From Heterobilharzia americana (Eukaryota > Platyhelminthes > Trematoda > Strigeidida > Schistosomatidae): DNA of 64,000 bases. The notes below the pieces were generated by a model. The model was not told the origin of the DNA, did not search any database, and saw only the letters and a program-made list of their open reading frames with translations. The DNA is taken from contig OX104128.1 in NCBI GenBank assembly GCA_944470555.2, positions 41,523,920 through 41,587,919 of the forward strand. Direction: 5' to 3'. Positions 24,215-36,789 of this stretch are shown piece by piece. A program made the translations under genes and the position numbers. The first letter of the stretch is position 1. Each line of letters opens with the position of its first letter.

Positions 24215-25506
24215 ATAATATTAGTGTATTGCTATGATGAAAAGCCTTCACATAGATTTATTGACCACTACCAGTGTGCACAACTATGCTCACGCATGAG
24301 TGTTGGTGATGAGAGGTTACGATTTTTATATACTTCTACAGATGCAAATGATCAAGGTCAGTTTTCAGAAGGGGGACAGAACAGAATGATCTGGCATACT
24401 TGAATTCGATATTTATGTTGTCAAGGTACATCAGCTGGGAGATGAATGGTGACCTGAGAGTATTGCATCATCCTAGATTGACGCTATTCAGCAGTGCACA
24501 CCACCGATCAACGGGTTGATTGAATGTAGATCATTCACATGTTACTGCAAGCATATTACCACCCAGTCAGTTGGTTGCAGTCAGACTGTTCATGTTGTTC
24601 AACTTTCGTCAATTCGTGATGTAACGTGACCACCACTTGACGTGGTCGACGAGTGTTTGTCCCTACACCCATCTTGCTTGATATCATGTGTTAGAGATTC
24701 TCAATAGAGCTTGTGTCAGTCAGACCAATTCATCAAATCAAGTCGTTGGAGAGGATTGAATTGAACTTGGAGAAGCATTGGGAATGGAAATGACATATTC
24801 ATTTTGCTCGAGTGAATATTGTCAGTGAGCATTTAAAAAAATAGTGTGGATGCACAAAGCTTGTTGACAATCGGTGAGGTAAAACTCCTCAGCACAAGTT
24901 GTATGTCAGATGCATTGAGATATTCACAAAGTGACTGTCAACTGCTCTTCAATTTCGAATGCTCATGTTAGATGTTTTCCAAGTTCACCCACCGAAGTAT
25001 GAAGTTGTCAGTCAAGCTTGAGCGAATTCATGTTCTCCTAAGAGATTCGAGTGGGAGTAACTCGGTTGTGAAGTCAACGAATTCTTCACCACGTGGTACT
25101 TCATGTCGCAATCGACTCCTTGTGTATTTCTGAGTCCTACAGGGAGTCGTACATTTTCTGAGTGAATTCACTGCGAAGTCTGTGGTTTCATACCTTGATA
25201 GGTTGATGTGATGATTGTTTTAAGAAGTAGGAAACCTGATGGAGACTGACTGATTTCCTGTTGACTGACTGCTGAAATTCAACACACATAATCATGATTC
25301 CCCTTCCAGTCACTTTAGTTATCAGACCAGCCAAAATGATCATCACGGGCAACATGGTAATCGTGTTGCTTTCCATTCGGTCACCATTTCATATATGTGA
25401 CCGATGAGTTTGATTATTGGAGTTGACAAATGGCTTGAGGTGAACATATGTTGAGATTTCGTCTTAATTTTCTGAGGATTTTGTATATTATATTTCAGAT
25501 TCAGTG

Positions 25507-28235
25507 CATGATGGCTGGTAAATTATCTTTCTTTTTCGCCTGATTGATGTCACTTTCCCTTGAAACCTTCTGAATAGATGTGAATTTACTAATTTTTGAG
25601 AGTAATTATACTTTGTATCTATTTCGCGGTCCTCGTCAACTTTCACGAATATTACTCTGCAATGGAATACTGTCACCAACTGAATATTTCAATAGTTAAC
25701 TTGGGGATTTGTTTATGTGACTTTTGCTATGCAATACAGTTTCGTAGTTTTTTCCTAAAAGCGTGGTCTTCAAACCAGAAATATTTCCTAATTCCTTTTA
25801 TCCTAATGTTTTTCATCAGCCTTTTTCTTTTATTACAACCATTATTCTTCAACGAGTTTATCACCTTTTTTGGTTTTAATTTTTATCGAAATGAGTAATC
25901 ACTGATCTCGTCTTCTGATTCTAATCAATTTTCGCTGAGAAAGCTGTCGCCTTTTATATGAAACAAAGTCTTCAGGATTGCAAGAAACTTTCCAAAGCTT
26001 ACCCTTCACGATATCCTTATGAATTTGATTATAAGCAATGAATATGTCAACATGTCACAAATGCGACATAATTGGTGAGAAATACTGAGAATTAGTACTG
26101 GTTAAAAAATCTTTGAAAACAATATTCAAAGTTTTAGTTGATGATGTATATTTAAACAAAACTGGTTAGGGATATCTAGCACGAGCAGGAATTTACAAAC
26201 GATATCAGAATGCATATAATGTGACGGGAATCAATAGTCACTCAACAACTACATGCAAATATGTAAAACGAGGCAACTGGTTGCACTTACTGTTGATGAA
26301 GTCTAATAATACCAATTGGATGATTTAATGTAGAAAAATGGGCCAGTGTTTCGAAATGTTGGTTGACAGTCAGTTGACTGACTAGACCAATGGACCATAA
26401 CTTCATCAAACATGTCAACTGACCTGTTGACCTGTAATACACTTGGGACTCATCGGTAGGCGAGGGCTATAGTCGCTAGAACTTTCTCAAACCTCATTAT
26501 ATTCCATTGACTAAAGGAAATGTTGACAATCTGTTCAGTTAATATTGCCTTTCAGGTAAGAAAAGTGTTTCTCCACACTTATTCATCTCTAAATTGGTAA
26601 TTCCTATTATTTTTGGGGGTAATAGTGATTATTTCCAGTCATTCTATGACTGAAGTGCTCATTTCAAATTTCCTCATGACTTCCATCACGTCGCGAGGGT
26701 CTTTTAATTAGTTCCTTTTTACTTCAGAGCAAAAAAGAAACAATACCAAGAGTGAAAGCTATTCGGATAAAAATTTCTCGAAGCAAACCAATTTATCAGT
26801 CAATCCTCCTGTTCAGACAAGCAGAGTATTTTGTTTATATGTGGAAAGAAAACTTATAGTGAAATAAAAACTGATATTTTATCTTGTACACTTGTGCATA
26901 ACTTTCAAGACCACCCTCAACGATTAGTGAAGTAGCTGATTATTTTCCATCTTACTATGCTTCCAGTCATTATAAAATCCATTTCATTGTTTCAATAGTT
27001 GTTAGTGTTGTCTCTAGAGTCAGTTGTATCTTCCTGTTCATCTAATCAGATTTAATATCATTCACATGAAAAACTTTGTCACCTTAAAACTAAGTAAACT
27101 TTGACAAAACTGAAGAGAACTTCACTGCAATAAAAACAAAATCAATAGGAAAGCAATCAACAATACAGTTCTAGACAGTGGTTGAACTACTGAATACCCC
27201 TAATTTTGCATAATATTTGCCTTATGTTTGCTTATAACCTTAAAATGACATCAGTTATGTTTTACACTGTTACTAGCTTTCATTTCCCACTGTTCCGAAG
27301 GCTGAACTCTCATTTGTTGTTAGCTCTTTAAACCGAAATATGGATTTAGTGTTTTCAAGGTCATTTAGAAATGTGTATATTCAGCATCGCTCTCAACTGT
27401 TTTGACTATTGCTGAGACAGTAGAAAGCCCCTTGTTAACGGTCTGTCTACTCTTCTTGTCTTTATAAATCGGTGGTATTGCTGTGGTGGTGGTTAACGCA
27501 TTGATTAGCGATTAGAGTCAACTTTTTCTAGCATTAGGTTCGCATCGCTCGCAGACTGTTAGGTTGCCCTACCGGCCATAGGAAAAACGAATCCTTCAAA
27601 TGATGAAGTCTTATAAATTCATACAGCATGTCCCCCCTGATCGTTTCCGTCAAAGAAAGACGAACAAGATTTGCAGATCAAATAATTATTTCATAACTTC
27701 TCCTCAGCTCCCAACAGTCTGGGATGAATACAAGATTAGTATGCGATAAAATGAGAAGCCTACTTTTAAGTTAGAACAAAGTAAGCATCTACATTGAGAG
27801 GTAAAGATGTAACAGATGATACTCAGTTAGCAAGTGTAAGCAAGGCAAACAGTGGTGATAAACTTTGTTTATTTATGGGCAATTAGAAGGAAGATGTTAT
27901 AGTTTTATTAGCAGGTGTGGGAAATAGTAACAAGGGATAAAAACTCATAGGTTTGATCACTGTATTGCATACTGTATTGCTGAGTCTATAAACAGCAATC
28001 ACAACTAAATACTACAGGATGATGTGTTCACTACCCAGTGCTTAGAACTGCCTCATTCTGTTTCTCTTAATTCCATCGACTAAATGGTAACATGTATGTG
28101 CCTGTATGCGTTATGATTGTCAAATGATTAGTGATTCCTCACGATACTTCAGTTATCCTATGAGAATGGCTGTCTGTCAGCAAAACCTTAAATGTAAGGC
28201 TTTGTATCCACTTTACTTATCCAGTGAGATCTTAC
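25507..28235. other. Unassigned AT-rich DNA
   Basis: No recognised gene. A 100-codon frame on the plus strand at 25596-25898 is hydrophobic, rich in Phe, Leu and Ile with a plausible membrane segment near its end. It has no family resemblance and typical AT-rich composition, so I do not call it a gene. Weak MITE-like ends may lie near 26900-27025. Confidence 0.4.
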
Positions 28236-28379
28236 GAGTGAATGTGAAGGCCACCCTAGCAACTGTCGAAATAATCATTCAAGTTTCAGTATTTTGCCTC
28301 AGATGGTAACTTTTCATGAAATACAGAAAAGTATTTGGCTCTCTCAGTAGTTGCTCGCATAGCCTTTAAAGTCACTCGA
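28236..28379. repeat. MITE-like inverted-end repeat, copy 2
   Basis: It opens with gagtgaatgtgaaggccacc and ctagcaactg, and closes with agtagttgctcgcatagcc and tttaaagtcactcg, the approximate reverse complement. The ends are about 25-30 bp. The interior (caagtttcagtattttgcct) resembles the copy at 38768 (caggtttcagtattcc). Confidence 0.65.
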
Positions 28380-28924
28380 TCTTACACATCTTAGACTGAT
28401 CTGCATAAGAAACTAATCAGTCAGTCAATAACATTCTGTGACTTTTGTTCCACTACTAAAGAATTTGTGAAGCAGCCCAAAATCACACTGGTTTTACAAT
28501 GCATATTTGCAACTTTTTCATGCCTCTGAAAAATAAGGGTGTTGGCCAGTTCTGTCATTCGACACTCGTACTTCTGCAACACGAATCCAGAGTATTGACT
28601 GACAGATAACATGTTCCAGGGATGACTAACCACGAGAACTGAGTTGTTATTGCCTTAACGTTACCCACTTGACTGATATTAATACGGCTAAAAAATACCT
28701 ATCGTTTTGTTACCAAATAAGAAGCTTAACTATGCATCAGATTGTAGCCCTAAAATGCACGTGATAAAAAGTTATTTTACAAACCAATATAAGTAAACTT
28801 AAACCACCTAAAGGTTGTTAACTGATCGATCAGTTTAGCCCTAGCCTGGTGCTATTTCTAATCAGTATATGGAATTCATATTTTCAAGGCTTTACTTTAG
28901 TATTACTATTTTTATGAACAACTA

Positions 28925-29448
28925 ATTAACAGTAATAATCATTTTGATCGGATCAATCAAGTTCAGGAAAATATCGAGTTCATCAAGAAGCATGAAAACA
29001 ATGATAAGTTCGGCTTTCTAAACATTGCCTTGCAACATAGAAATAATAATACTCTGTGAAAATCTATTCTTCGAAAGAGTACACGAAATGAATTATATAT
29101 ATATTTCAACAACTACTATTCAATCAGCTGTAAACGAGCATTTTACGAAGTTAGAAGCATATGTTCAAATGAAAAATTGGAAGATTTGCTAAATATTGAA
29201 AAGATCCTGTCAGACAATGTTTATCCGCAAACGTTTATCAGTAAACATGGAAGATCTGAAAAGGCAAGAGGCTTTTTTTATTCATCTCAACTTTAAAGGT
29301 GATGATGTTTCTGGAAGAATTAATAGAAGGCTGAAAGCTGCACTGGACACAGCATGTCCTGCAGGCAATTAGATTAACCTCCACAGAACAACATACTTCT
29401 TGGTATAATCCAAAATCAAAAGGTTCCCTTCCCATGTTAACTCTAACT
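28925..29448 (+). pseudogene. Penelope-like element relic (RT C-terminal part)
   Basis: Conceptual translation across frame breaks gives pieces that resemble the region after the reverse transcriptase core of Penelope-like elements: an aspartate/asparagine-rich stretch with a KSILRKSTR-like segment, a CKRAFYEVRSICSNEKLEDL-like helix, then a VYPQTFISK-like and an RLKAALDTACPAGN-like block. Established knowledge: Penelope-like elements carry an RT and often a GIY-YIG endonuclease. Here there are stop codons and frameshifts, no start, and the relic ends where an SMα-like repeat begins (about 29449). Confidence 0.6.
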
Positions 29449-29610
29449 GTGTGAACGGCAGTGGTAGCATAGAGAAAAGGGTATACTTTGGATTCTTTGA
29501 ACATGTACCAAGTGGGAACAACATAACTCATTGGAGTGAAGGTACATCCAGATGACGAGTCCCAAATGGGACGAAACGCGCATTCTAAATTCTTCTGCTA
29601 GCCACAACCA
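29449..29610 (+). repeat. SMα-like repeat adjoining a Penelope-like relic
   Basis: A degenerate tRNA-like head (cggcagtggtagcatagag) is followed by gtgggaacaacataactcat and the hammerhead at 29540-29600, ending ttctgctagccacaacc, a typical SMα end. It starts directly where the Penelope-like relic stops, so it was probably inserted in or fused to it. Confidence 0.65.
29540..29600 (+). ncRNA. Hammerhead motif, probably inactive (C3 changed)
   Basis: The core reads ATGACGAG where the consensus is CTGACGAG, so the invariant C3 is an A. Helix II is strong (GTCC/GGAC around CAAATG) and GAAAC is intact, but the usual GTC triplet is replaced (gcattctaaa against gcgtcctgga). Loss of C3 and of the cleavage triplet predicts an inactive ribozyme. 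Confidence 0.7.
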
Positions 29611-32600
29611 AGCAAATTATTACTAATCACATTCTTTTCCCGGTCTCTCTGTTGAGGCACATATACGACTAAGACTTTTTAGTATGTCTTGTTAACTTCA
29701 TCTGAACTTTTACATTTCTTACTAAATCATATTATTCCCTGTTAACTAACTTCATGCAACTGAAAATGCGTATGTCCTACTTCTTTTATAATATGACATT
29801 TAAGTAGTTTAAGGCTGTCAGCAACTTATAAGAAACCGGCGAAATGAAATGGTATCATCTTGTTCTGCTTTAAATGCTCCTGTTTCTCTATTCAAGTTCA
29901 TAAAGGGGGATATGTGTATGAAATTGATTCAACCTGAAAACTTGGTAATTTTGATTTCGAAGATTAGTCAATCTATATTACCTAGGACAAGAAAGGTGAA
30001 GAGATTGTGACTACCTGTAACTGGAATTTTTTTATATTTCACAATGGCAGCTTCATAGGATAGAGTTGATCAGTATATGTTGACGTATGGATTCCCTACA
30101 CACATGCTTTTATATTATCTTTATTCAAATTCTTGGTTGTTTTCTTGTTAGTGGGTGTACGTGGAATCCAGGACACATCTTTTTTCATGCTGTGACTTCT
30201 CAGTTGAATGTTTCAAACAAGATGGAAACACATATCCTAGATTTCAATTCTTGTCCCTGCTAATTGCATAACAGAGATTCACTGATTTAAGGATGACAAA
30301 TAACAGGCTTTGAATAATAACAAAAATGTTAATGTAATCTACCTTTGTTAATAATTCTTTATAAATCTAGGGCAAAAAATCTACTGCTATCCCCTATGAA
30401 GTCATCGGTTTACTGAGAACAGATAACTGTGAACATCTACAACTTGAGCTACAAACATTCACCACAACTTCTAGAAGTAAAAGATGGATTGTAAGTTCAT
30501 ACGTCTCCAAGTAATACTGACTAGCAAAGGGTATGAGTGTTTGTGGTAGAGCTATATAATTTTACCGCTCTGGAGCGCCCATCAAATGACCTTGAGGCAG
30601 CCAGTCACATAGGTAATAATCTTATGGTCTTTCTGGGAAGCTTTGAATTATCGAAAGGATGCCACCAATTATGGATAGGCATATGCAAGATTTTGGTAGT
30701 GATAACTTCGATTCAATAGAAAGGCATCTTTTTATACGGTGATCTCTCACTATTTACTAATTCTGTGGGATTTCTCATGCGCCTATATTTCCCAAAATGG
30801 AAAAAATTATGCTGAAGATCACACTAGATTACGCTTCAGTATTAGGTTGCACACCCTAAGACCCAAACATAACCTTCATTTTAACTCACTAAAACTGACC
30901 ATTTAATATCATGTAAGTATGCAGTACCCATTAAATCAGAAAGCAGCGAACAAACATCGAGTAGGTCTTATTGGTTCTTATCAAAGTTTAGGTGTTTGAA
31001 GTTAATAGAATCATATAGATGAATGTCTTTATTGTATGTACTTTTACTTTAAACAGTAAGAAGCTGTCGAAGACTTAGGTGAGTTCCATCTCATCTCTGT
31101 CTTTAAAAAATAAACAGCCGTCCCCTTATTGGTGCGTTGAAAGTCGTTTTGAGGTCGTTCAAGGACGATCAAATCTTATACTTTCACTCTGATTGTTTTT
31201 ACACAGTTAAATGTTAAAAACAAATATTTTTTAAAAAGCTTACTGAGAATTAATCCTTCAGAAAAGGGCCTCTAGAATACTAACTAGTTCAAAATAACCA
31301 ATTCTAGGCTTAATGATGCGTTGTCAGTGTTCATACAAAACCTATAAGTACCACACACTCCTGCCATGGTGAATTCAGAATTTGAATAATGAATTTTCCC
31401 GCGACAGATATGGATGAGCAAACTATACATGATTACGTCATTTTATGGTAAGATATTCTACAATCAGTTGTCTACACATAATCTTCAACCGACAGAAATC
31501 TTTCTCTAGAGTTATACAAGTCTGAAATTACTCACTCAATATTGCTTTGATGTGGTATCTATTTTGTCAAATGTAGGCATACACATATGTTTGCCGTAGT
31601 AGATCGATTCACCATTTTTTTTTCACTAACTTAAATTCCAACCTACCTACCTACGCACCGAAAATTGCTCTCAGACTAAACATAATAATTGTTTACGTCT
31701 GAGAATTTACCAGACTATGGCCTGTTATCAGTATTACTATTATTATTAATAGTAGTGTTAGTGATATTGTTATGACTGTGCCAACATAATATACGCATAC
31801 AGGCACACGCACGCGTACATTTGTACACACATGAGAACAGTCTGATACATCAGACAAAAATGTTAGAAATAGTCAGGCCTAACCATGGTGGTGTGTAAAA
31901 AGTGACCGAGTAAGAAATAAACTGAAGTGAATCATTATTACAGCTGCTTATCGAAACCCATGATGAACGAAAGTAAAGCATAGATCTTCCGTGCGAATGT
32001 GTGTGTGTCTATGAGCGTGTTAACAGTTCACAATCTCTTAGCCGTAGTTTACCTACTAAGCAAAGTGATAGCAGCTGCCATGTCCTTCACAAGTCTCATT
32101 ATTATTATTATTATTGAATTAAGAGTGATGTTTTCTGAATGCATATTTTGAAATGTGACCATGTGGAAAATTGTTTTTCTTAAAGGTTATACATGAATGC
32201 TTATTTGTGAAACAATCCGAGATAGTTATAGTTTCTCAGACCAGAATTTATGACATGCGGTAATGATTGAAGGTGGGAGGAAAACTTGGGTTTGCAAAAG
32301 GGTTCAAACCATTCCCATCTAAGTGCCGGTCGGTGGCCCTAAAAGGTGAGCTAGCGACCATATGTTGAATTCACTTCATTCAGCTACAGTTTTACCCTTA
32401 TGATATATGAATGTGTAACACATAATTGTGCGTTTACTGTCGTCATACTAGCTAAGCAACAAAAATGTCTTGTATTAATCTGGAATAGATGTTTATTATT
32501 TGTTCGTATAGCATCTAGAAACATTTATGTACTGAGTTGTTGAGGATGAATTCAAACTAAAAAAGAAACGACTGCCATAAACAACGTTAGCAGATAATTA

Positions 32601-33107
32601 ACCATGAAAGCAGGTTAAACTAGGCACTAAGATCTGTAGAAGAATCATTACAAATACCGACTATTTTTCTCTCCTGATTCTAAGACTCTTTAATAAGGCA
32701 TTTTTAAACGTACTTTATGGGGATAGAATCTCACATCATGAAATTCCTTATAAAAATACTTCAGAGTTTAAGACATTTTTGAATTGCAGTATCTGCTATT
32801 CTCGAATAATTGCATACTTCGAGATAGTTGAGATCATTATGTTATATACGAAGTGTAATATAATAATAATAACAATAATTAGTTTATTCCAGATAGTATA
32901 TCTGATGCAGGGTGTAGTATTACAACAAATTTACTTCTTGTACAATATCTTCGGATAAAATGAATATAGTATCTAGATAGTGTCAATAATAACCGTATTA
33001 TAAGGCAGTAGCATGTCACAACCAACTGTTGTTAAGCTGTCGTTATTTTAGGGTTGCATTGTTGCACTCTTAAACGAATAGAAAAGCACGAGTAATATTC
33101 GTCTTGA
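29611..33107. other. Unassigned AT-rich DNA
   Basis: No gene is called in about 3.5 kb. Near 30165-30260 there is a heavily decayed minus-strand SMα-like scrap (gtggaatccaggacacatct). A tRNA-derived scrap on the minus strand lies at about 32290-32370, with a ctagctcacctttt-like A region and a ggtttgaaccc-like B region. A short TTA run sits at 32096-32114. Confidence 0.4.
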
Positions 33108-33310
33108 GGATTAACAGTGGAACCCAGCTTAAAGCGCGATTTGTCCCATTTCGCATTTGCCAGTTAGATGTATCTGAACCCCAGCAAGTGATTTTGTTCC
33201 CACTGAGACTCGAACCCAATACCGATAGGTTGAAATGCCAAAGACTTATTCACTAGATCACTGAGTCAGGAGAGCTACCGCTTGTGCAATGGATATCAGT
33301 TGTCCTTTAT
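33108..33310 (-). repeat. SMα-like repeat, minus strand, degenerate
   Basis: Minus-strand order is tRNA-like head, gggttcgagtctcagtggga block, then a decayed hammerhead region (33110-33180) in which the core CTGACGA and GAAAC can no longer be read cleanly. It is followed on the other side by a plus-strand copy at 33330, the same head-to-head arrangement as at 3245-3690. Confidence 0.6.
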
Positions 33311-33329
33311 TGTTACTTGTGATTCCCTG

Positions 33330-33600
33330 TTGCTAAACAGGGTCGAAGTGATGGGTACTGTTTTCCAGTCTGTGGGAACAACACCACTCACTGGGGTGTA
33401 GGTACGTGCAGCTGACGAGTCCCAAATTTGGTGGAACGCACATCTTTTACTTCACTGTTAGTTATTAAGATGAATACAACACTATGAATATTCGGCAGTG
33501 TCGAGGCATCCTCATTGGATCCCATCTGCTAACAGAAGTCGAGTGGTTCCACCCAGTATAGCAAAGGGGAAACGCAAGTATCGAGTAAAAAATTCAGGAG
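33330..33600 (+). repeat. SMα-like repeat, plus strand, with decayed hammerhead
   Basis: gtgggaacaacaccactcac leads to a hammerhead-like region at about 33395-33450. It reads CTGACGAG and GTCC-CAAATT, but the GAAA block is shortened (ggtggaacg) and the cleavage triplet reads ATC. Downstream is the SMα tail tatgaatattcggcagtgtc followed by aggcatcc and gacccagtatagca-like sequence. Probably inactive as a ribozyme. Confidence 0.65.
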
Positions 33601-34429
33601 TAAGTTAGATGGTGGAGGTTTGAAAATCTATAGTTTGACTTCATTATCCCTGTTAATAGTTATATGACGTACTTTTGTGCTCTTAGGATCCCATTGGCAT
33701 CTACCATGATATTTTTTGGTAGTTTCGTTACTTACTTGAAAATGTTCAGGTTGAAAACATTTCTAAAATGTGCTGGAGTACATGATACGTCAAGAAGACG
33801 TATCCTATAGGTGGAAATTAGATCAGAAAGAGTAGTTTGGCGTAATGTATGGGATAGAAAATATTCAGTAAACTAAGGTTTAAGCAGACCACCAAAGCTG
33901 ATGAAGTGAAGCTATGAATTTTTTTGTAGTAAAACCTCAAGAAGTATGTTCTCCAGAGAGATTATTAAGCCTTTGCGGTCATCTGAGAAATTAGAACAAG
34001 ACCTCTCATTATTGGAATCCATCCATTTCCAATTTTCAAGTTGATTAGCGTTTGAATTAACCTCACAGAATAATCAGTGAGTATACTGTATTACTGGTAA
34101 TAGAAATGTGAGAAATGAAATCATTTCTTTGGTTTTTCCTTCCTTTAAGAATGTATTCGTACCGAGATCTGTGAAAGCTTAATTTAAAGCGAACAAAGTT
34201 AATAATATGGTGAGTAATAAACCATGTTAAAAAAATTAAAGATTTCACCATCCACTTTCGCTTTACTCTCTTGAAGATTAAGACTACCTTGCACTTCTTA
34301 TTGGGTAAGTTTCAGGAGTCATTCTAAACAGGCTAGCAAGTATCTGAAGTTTGACTTTCCAAAAGTTGAAAATCGAGAATTTATCTATTTTTAGCTTTAC
34401 CGAATGAATGTTCATCAAACTGCTTGTCG
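33601..34429. other. Unassigned AT-rich DNA
   Basis: No gene, RNA or recognised repeat is supported here. Confidence 0.4.
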
Positions 34430-34860
34430 ATTTCAAGGACTGATACCGATTAGAGAACCATCGAATACCTGAGACCACCGAGCAACTATTTCCTTCTAAT
34501 ATAACACAGCATAACACTTCTGAGCCACTACCTCACAAGGGATCGGGCTCTTTATCATCACTTCTCACAGCCAGCACGGTACCATTCAGCCACAGCGTTA
34601 GAATCCAGTGGCCCGAATTTCCATGTTCTGTCGACTTAAGATCTAGCGTTACCACCAATGAGTGTCATTGGGGGGTATTGTTCTTCACACTCAAATTAGT
34701 CAACACCAAAAGTTATAGCTTCCCATTTGAACCTAGAGGTTTTGGGAGCGTACTTTCGAGGGATGTGAAACAGCTGTCTTGTTTTCCCAGGTTTTCAATG
34801 CTTCTCCAACTGATATCCAACCATGATGAATACTACTTTGAAACAAGTCGATTATTGCAA
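34430..34860 (-). repeat. Dispersed repeat family R1, degenerate
   Basis: The second half (34700-34850) shows the minus-strand R1 order: gaacctagaggttttgggag, a cgtacttt block, gatgtgaaacagctgtcttg, ttttcccaggttttcaatgc and ccaactgatatccaaccatg. Upstream, agccagcacggtaccattca and cagccacagcgttagaatcc are R1 tail sequences on the plus strand, so this is a composite of two copies. Confidence 0.5.
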
Positions 34861-36789
34861 ACCGCTTACTGCACTGTTTGACGATTTCTTATTATTCATC
34901 TGAACTCTTTGTGTGTATTTGCTCCGCATCATGAAATGATATCGGCTTGGATGCACTTGACATCTGTTTCATCTTTGTTGACAACTTCTTGGAACTGCAC
35001 ATCTGCAGCTTCCCATGGTACTCAGCCTAGAACCTTAAGGTCACAATGAGGTAATTCACGTGGTCTACCTTTAGTCAACTAGAAAACATTGTCTATGGCC
35101 TTCGGTGTGTTTATTCTTTATAGCTTCAGAATTTAAGGAACCGTTATTCAAATATTTCAGATATTTGAACAGTGTTTTAGTTGCCAGTGCACTACTAGGT
35201 AGTATCCGCCCCAAAACAGTTCACAAATAAGTTCTGATGAATTGACTAACCAGATATTTCTTGGGATACTGACTTCTGTGCTACCAATACCAATAGTCGA
35301 ATGTGATCAAAATTTCGAGCTTATCGGGACTTATGACTCAGGTGTACTAGTGACTTGGACAGAACTACTATGTATTTAGAAATCTGAAACAAGGTCACCA
35401 AGACCTGCTATTTAAGAGGCTAACAGATAACTATTCGTGCTTTGATCATCTTCGTATAGTATTGATTGGGGTACATTGTTTGGTAACCGGAAAATTACCA
35501 ATATAGAGTTGCTTATTTCTGAGTCCAAATCAAGTCAGCAGTACCATCATCAAATCACAAGATTTGTTACCGCGCTTTGTTCTGATAGAAATCAAATTTT
35601 TAGATGGTCGGGTTTGTACACAGTGTTTTTGTCACCGTTGTTTATTACAAGCCAGTCGTCGAGATATATAATATAGTAGTGATTAGAAAGTAACTCTGTG
35701 TAGTCCCTCTGAGCAGCATAATTCAGTTTACAGTTGGCTTCTTAATAAAACCTTTTAAAGAAGTGAAATAGTAATGAATTTCTCATAATAATCTATTCAC
35801 TTGTTTTGTGTTATATGGTCAGTTCATTAACACACTCAAATAATTAAAAAAATAACGGCCAAATAACCTTGACAATTGAGTGATCTTTATACATCGTCTG
35901 ATCAACTCTTCTGATAGTAAGTCATACAAAACATCCAATGATGACAGCACCGTCTGACCATCGGTTCTAACATCATAAAGCCTTTGTACATGAAAAAGTT
36001 TTGTTTTGATTAGTTTTTTCTAACAAAAAGTAATTTTTTGTGTGAAATGATAAAATGTTTAGTGTCCTGTTTTCATAAATAGAGAGACTAATGAACTTTT
36101 GTTCTAGACTGTCTGAATTATTGTCTTTAGTGATTTGATGAAGACAATGAAAAATAAACTTTTCGTTAGGGAAAAATTAATACAATTCACTAATCATACA
36201 GGTACCTGCTTTCTATACTATCAACTGTATCAGTTGTACGAATGCTAATGATACTACTTGGTTGATAAAACGAAGCTAGGTAGAGTGAGTGTAATTTTGG
36301 AGTGCAAGAAATATGAAACAGACACTTAGACAACCGAATATCTCCTACATAGATCTATCTATGTATTGGTGCATATCTCACCTGTTAGGATTAAATATAG
36401 GTTGTTTGAAGCTAAAAAACAAATGTCTTAGAGATTAGTATGTTAGTTAGATTTCAGGATTTAAATCCACTTAAAGTGTACAAAGACCTACTTGCTGAAG
36501 AGAACTTGAAACAGTTAATCAAACTGTGTTTATGCTTATGTTACACACGACTTCAAAACTTAATCCTAAGGATTTATCTACACCGTATCTATTCTGACTA
36601 GTCATTTCTTTATGGTTTCAATGTCTTTCTAAGAATGAAGGTATATTTTTCCTGGAGCACTACCACCTTTCCATTTCCACTTGTAGTGAGAAATAAACTT
36701 CAAAGAAATAGGAAAAAAGCCTGAAATGGACAATTGACTAATTTCTAAAGCTGGGTTCCACTGGTCAAGAAAAGAAAATTAATTCATTC
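34861..36789. other. Unassigned AT-rich DNA
   Basis: No gene or element is supported. Frames are short and unrecognised. Confidence 0.4.

Larger units (their letters stand above)
17050..25506 (-). repeat. Right arm of giant inverted repeat (8457 bp)
   Basis: The reverse complement of 9314-14980 with an extra 2790 bp, which is exactly two 1395-bp units. Its inner end continues without a break into 16662-17049, and this combined stretch matches the dispersed third copy at 54617-59334, whereas the left arm stops at 14980. The outer ends are sharp: 9314 pairs with 25506 and the next bases do not match. It contains an SMα element with hammerhead, a tRNA-like repeat, the tandem array and MITE-like ends. 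No gene is called. Confidence 0.93.

Noticed and set aside
9314..25506. A fold-back (hairpin) sequencing artefact
   Set aside because: The arms differ at several scattered positions and in the number of tandem units, and the third copy independently supports the right-arm arrangement. A long-read check is still listed.
25596..25898. A hydrophobic 100-codon frame just outside the right arm
   Set aside because: T-rich DNA gives hydrophobic translation in any frame. I see no start context, splice pattern or family.
28421..28633. A 70-codon minus-strand frame with mixed composition
   Set aside because: No recognisable family and no continuation in flanking frames. It cannot be told apart from chance.
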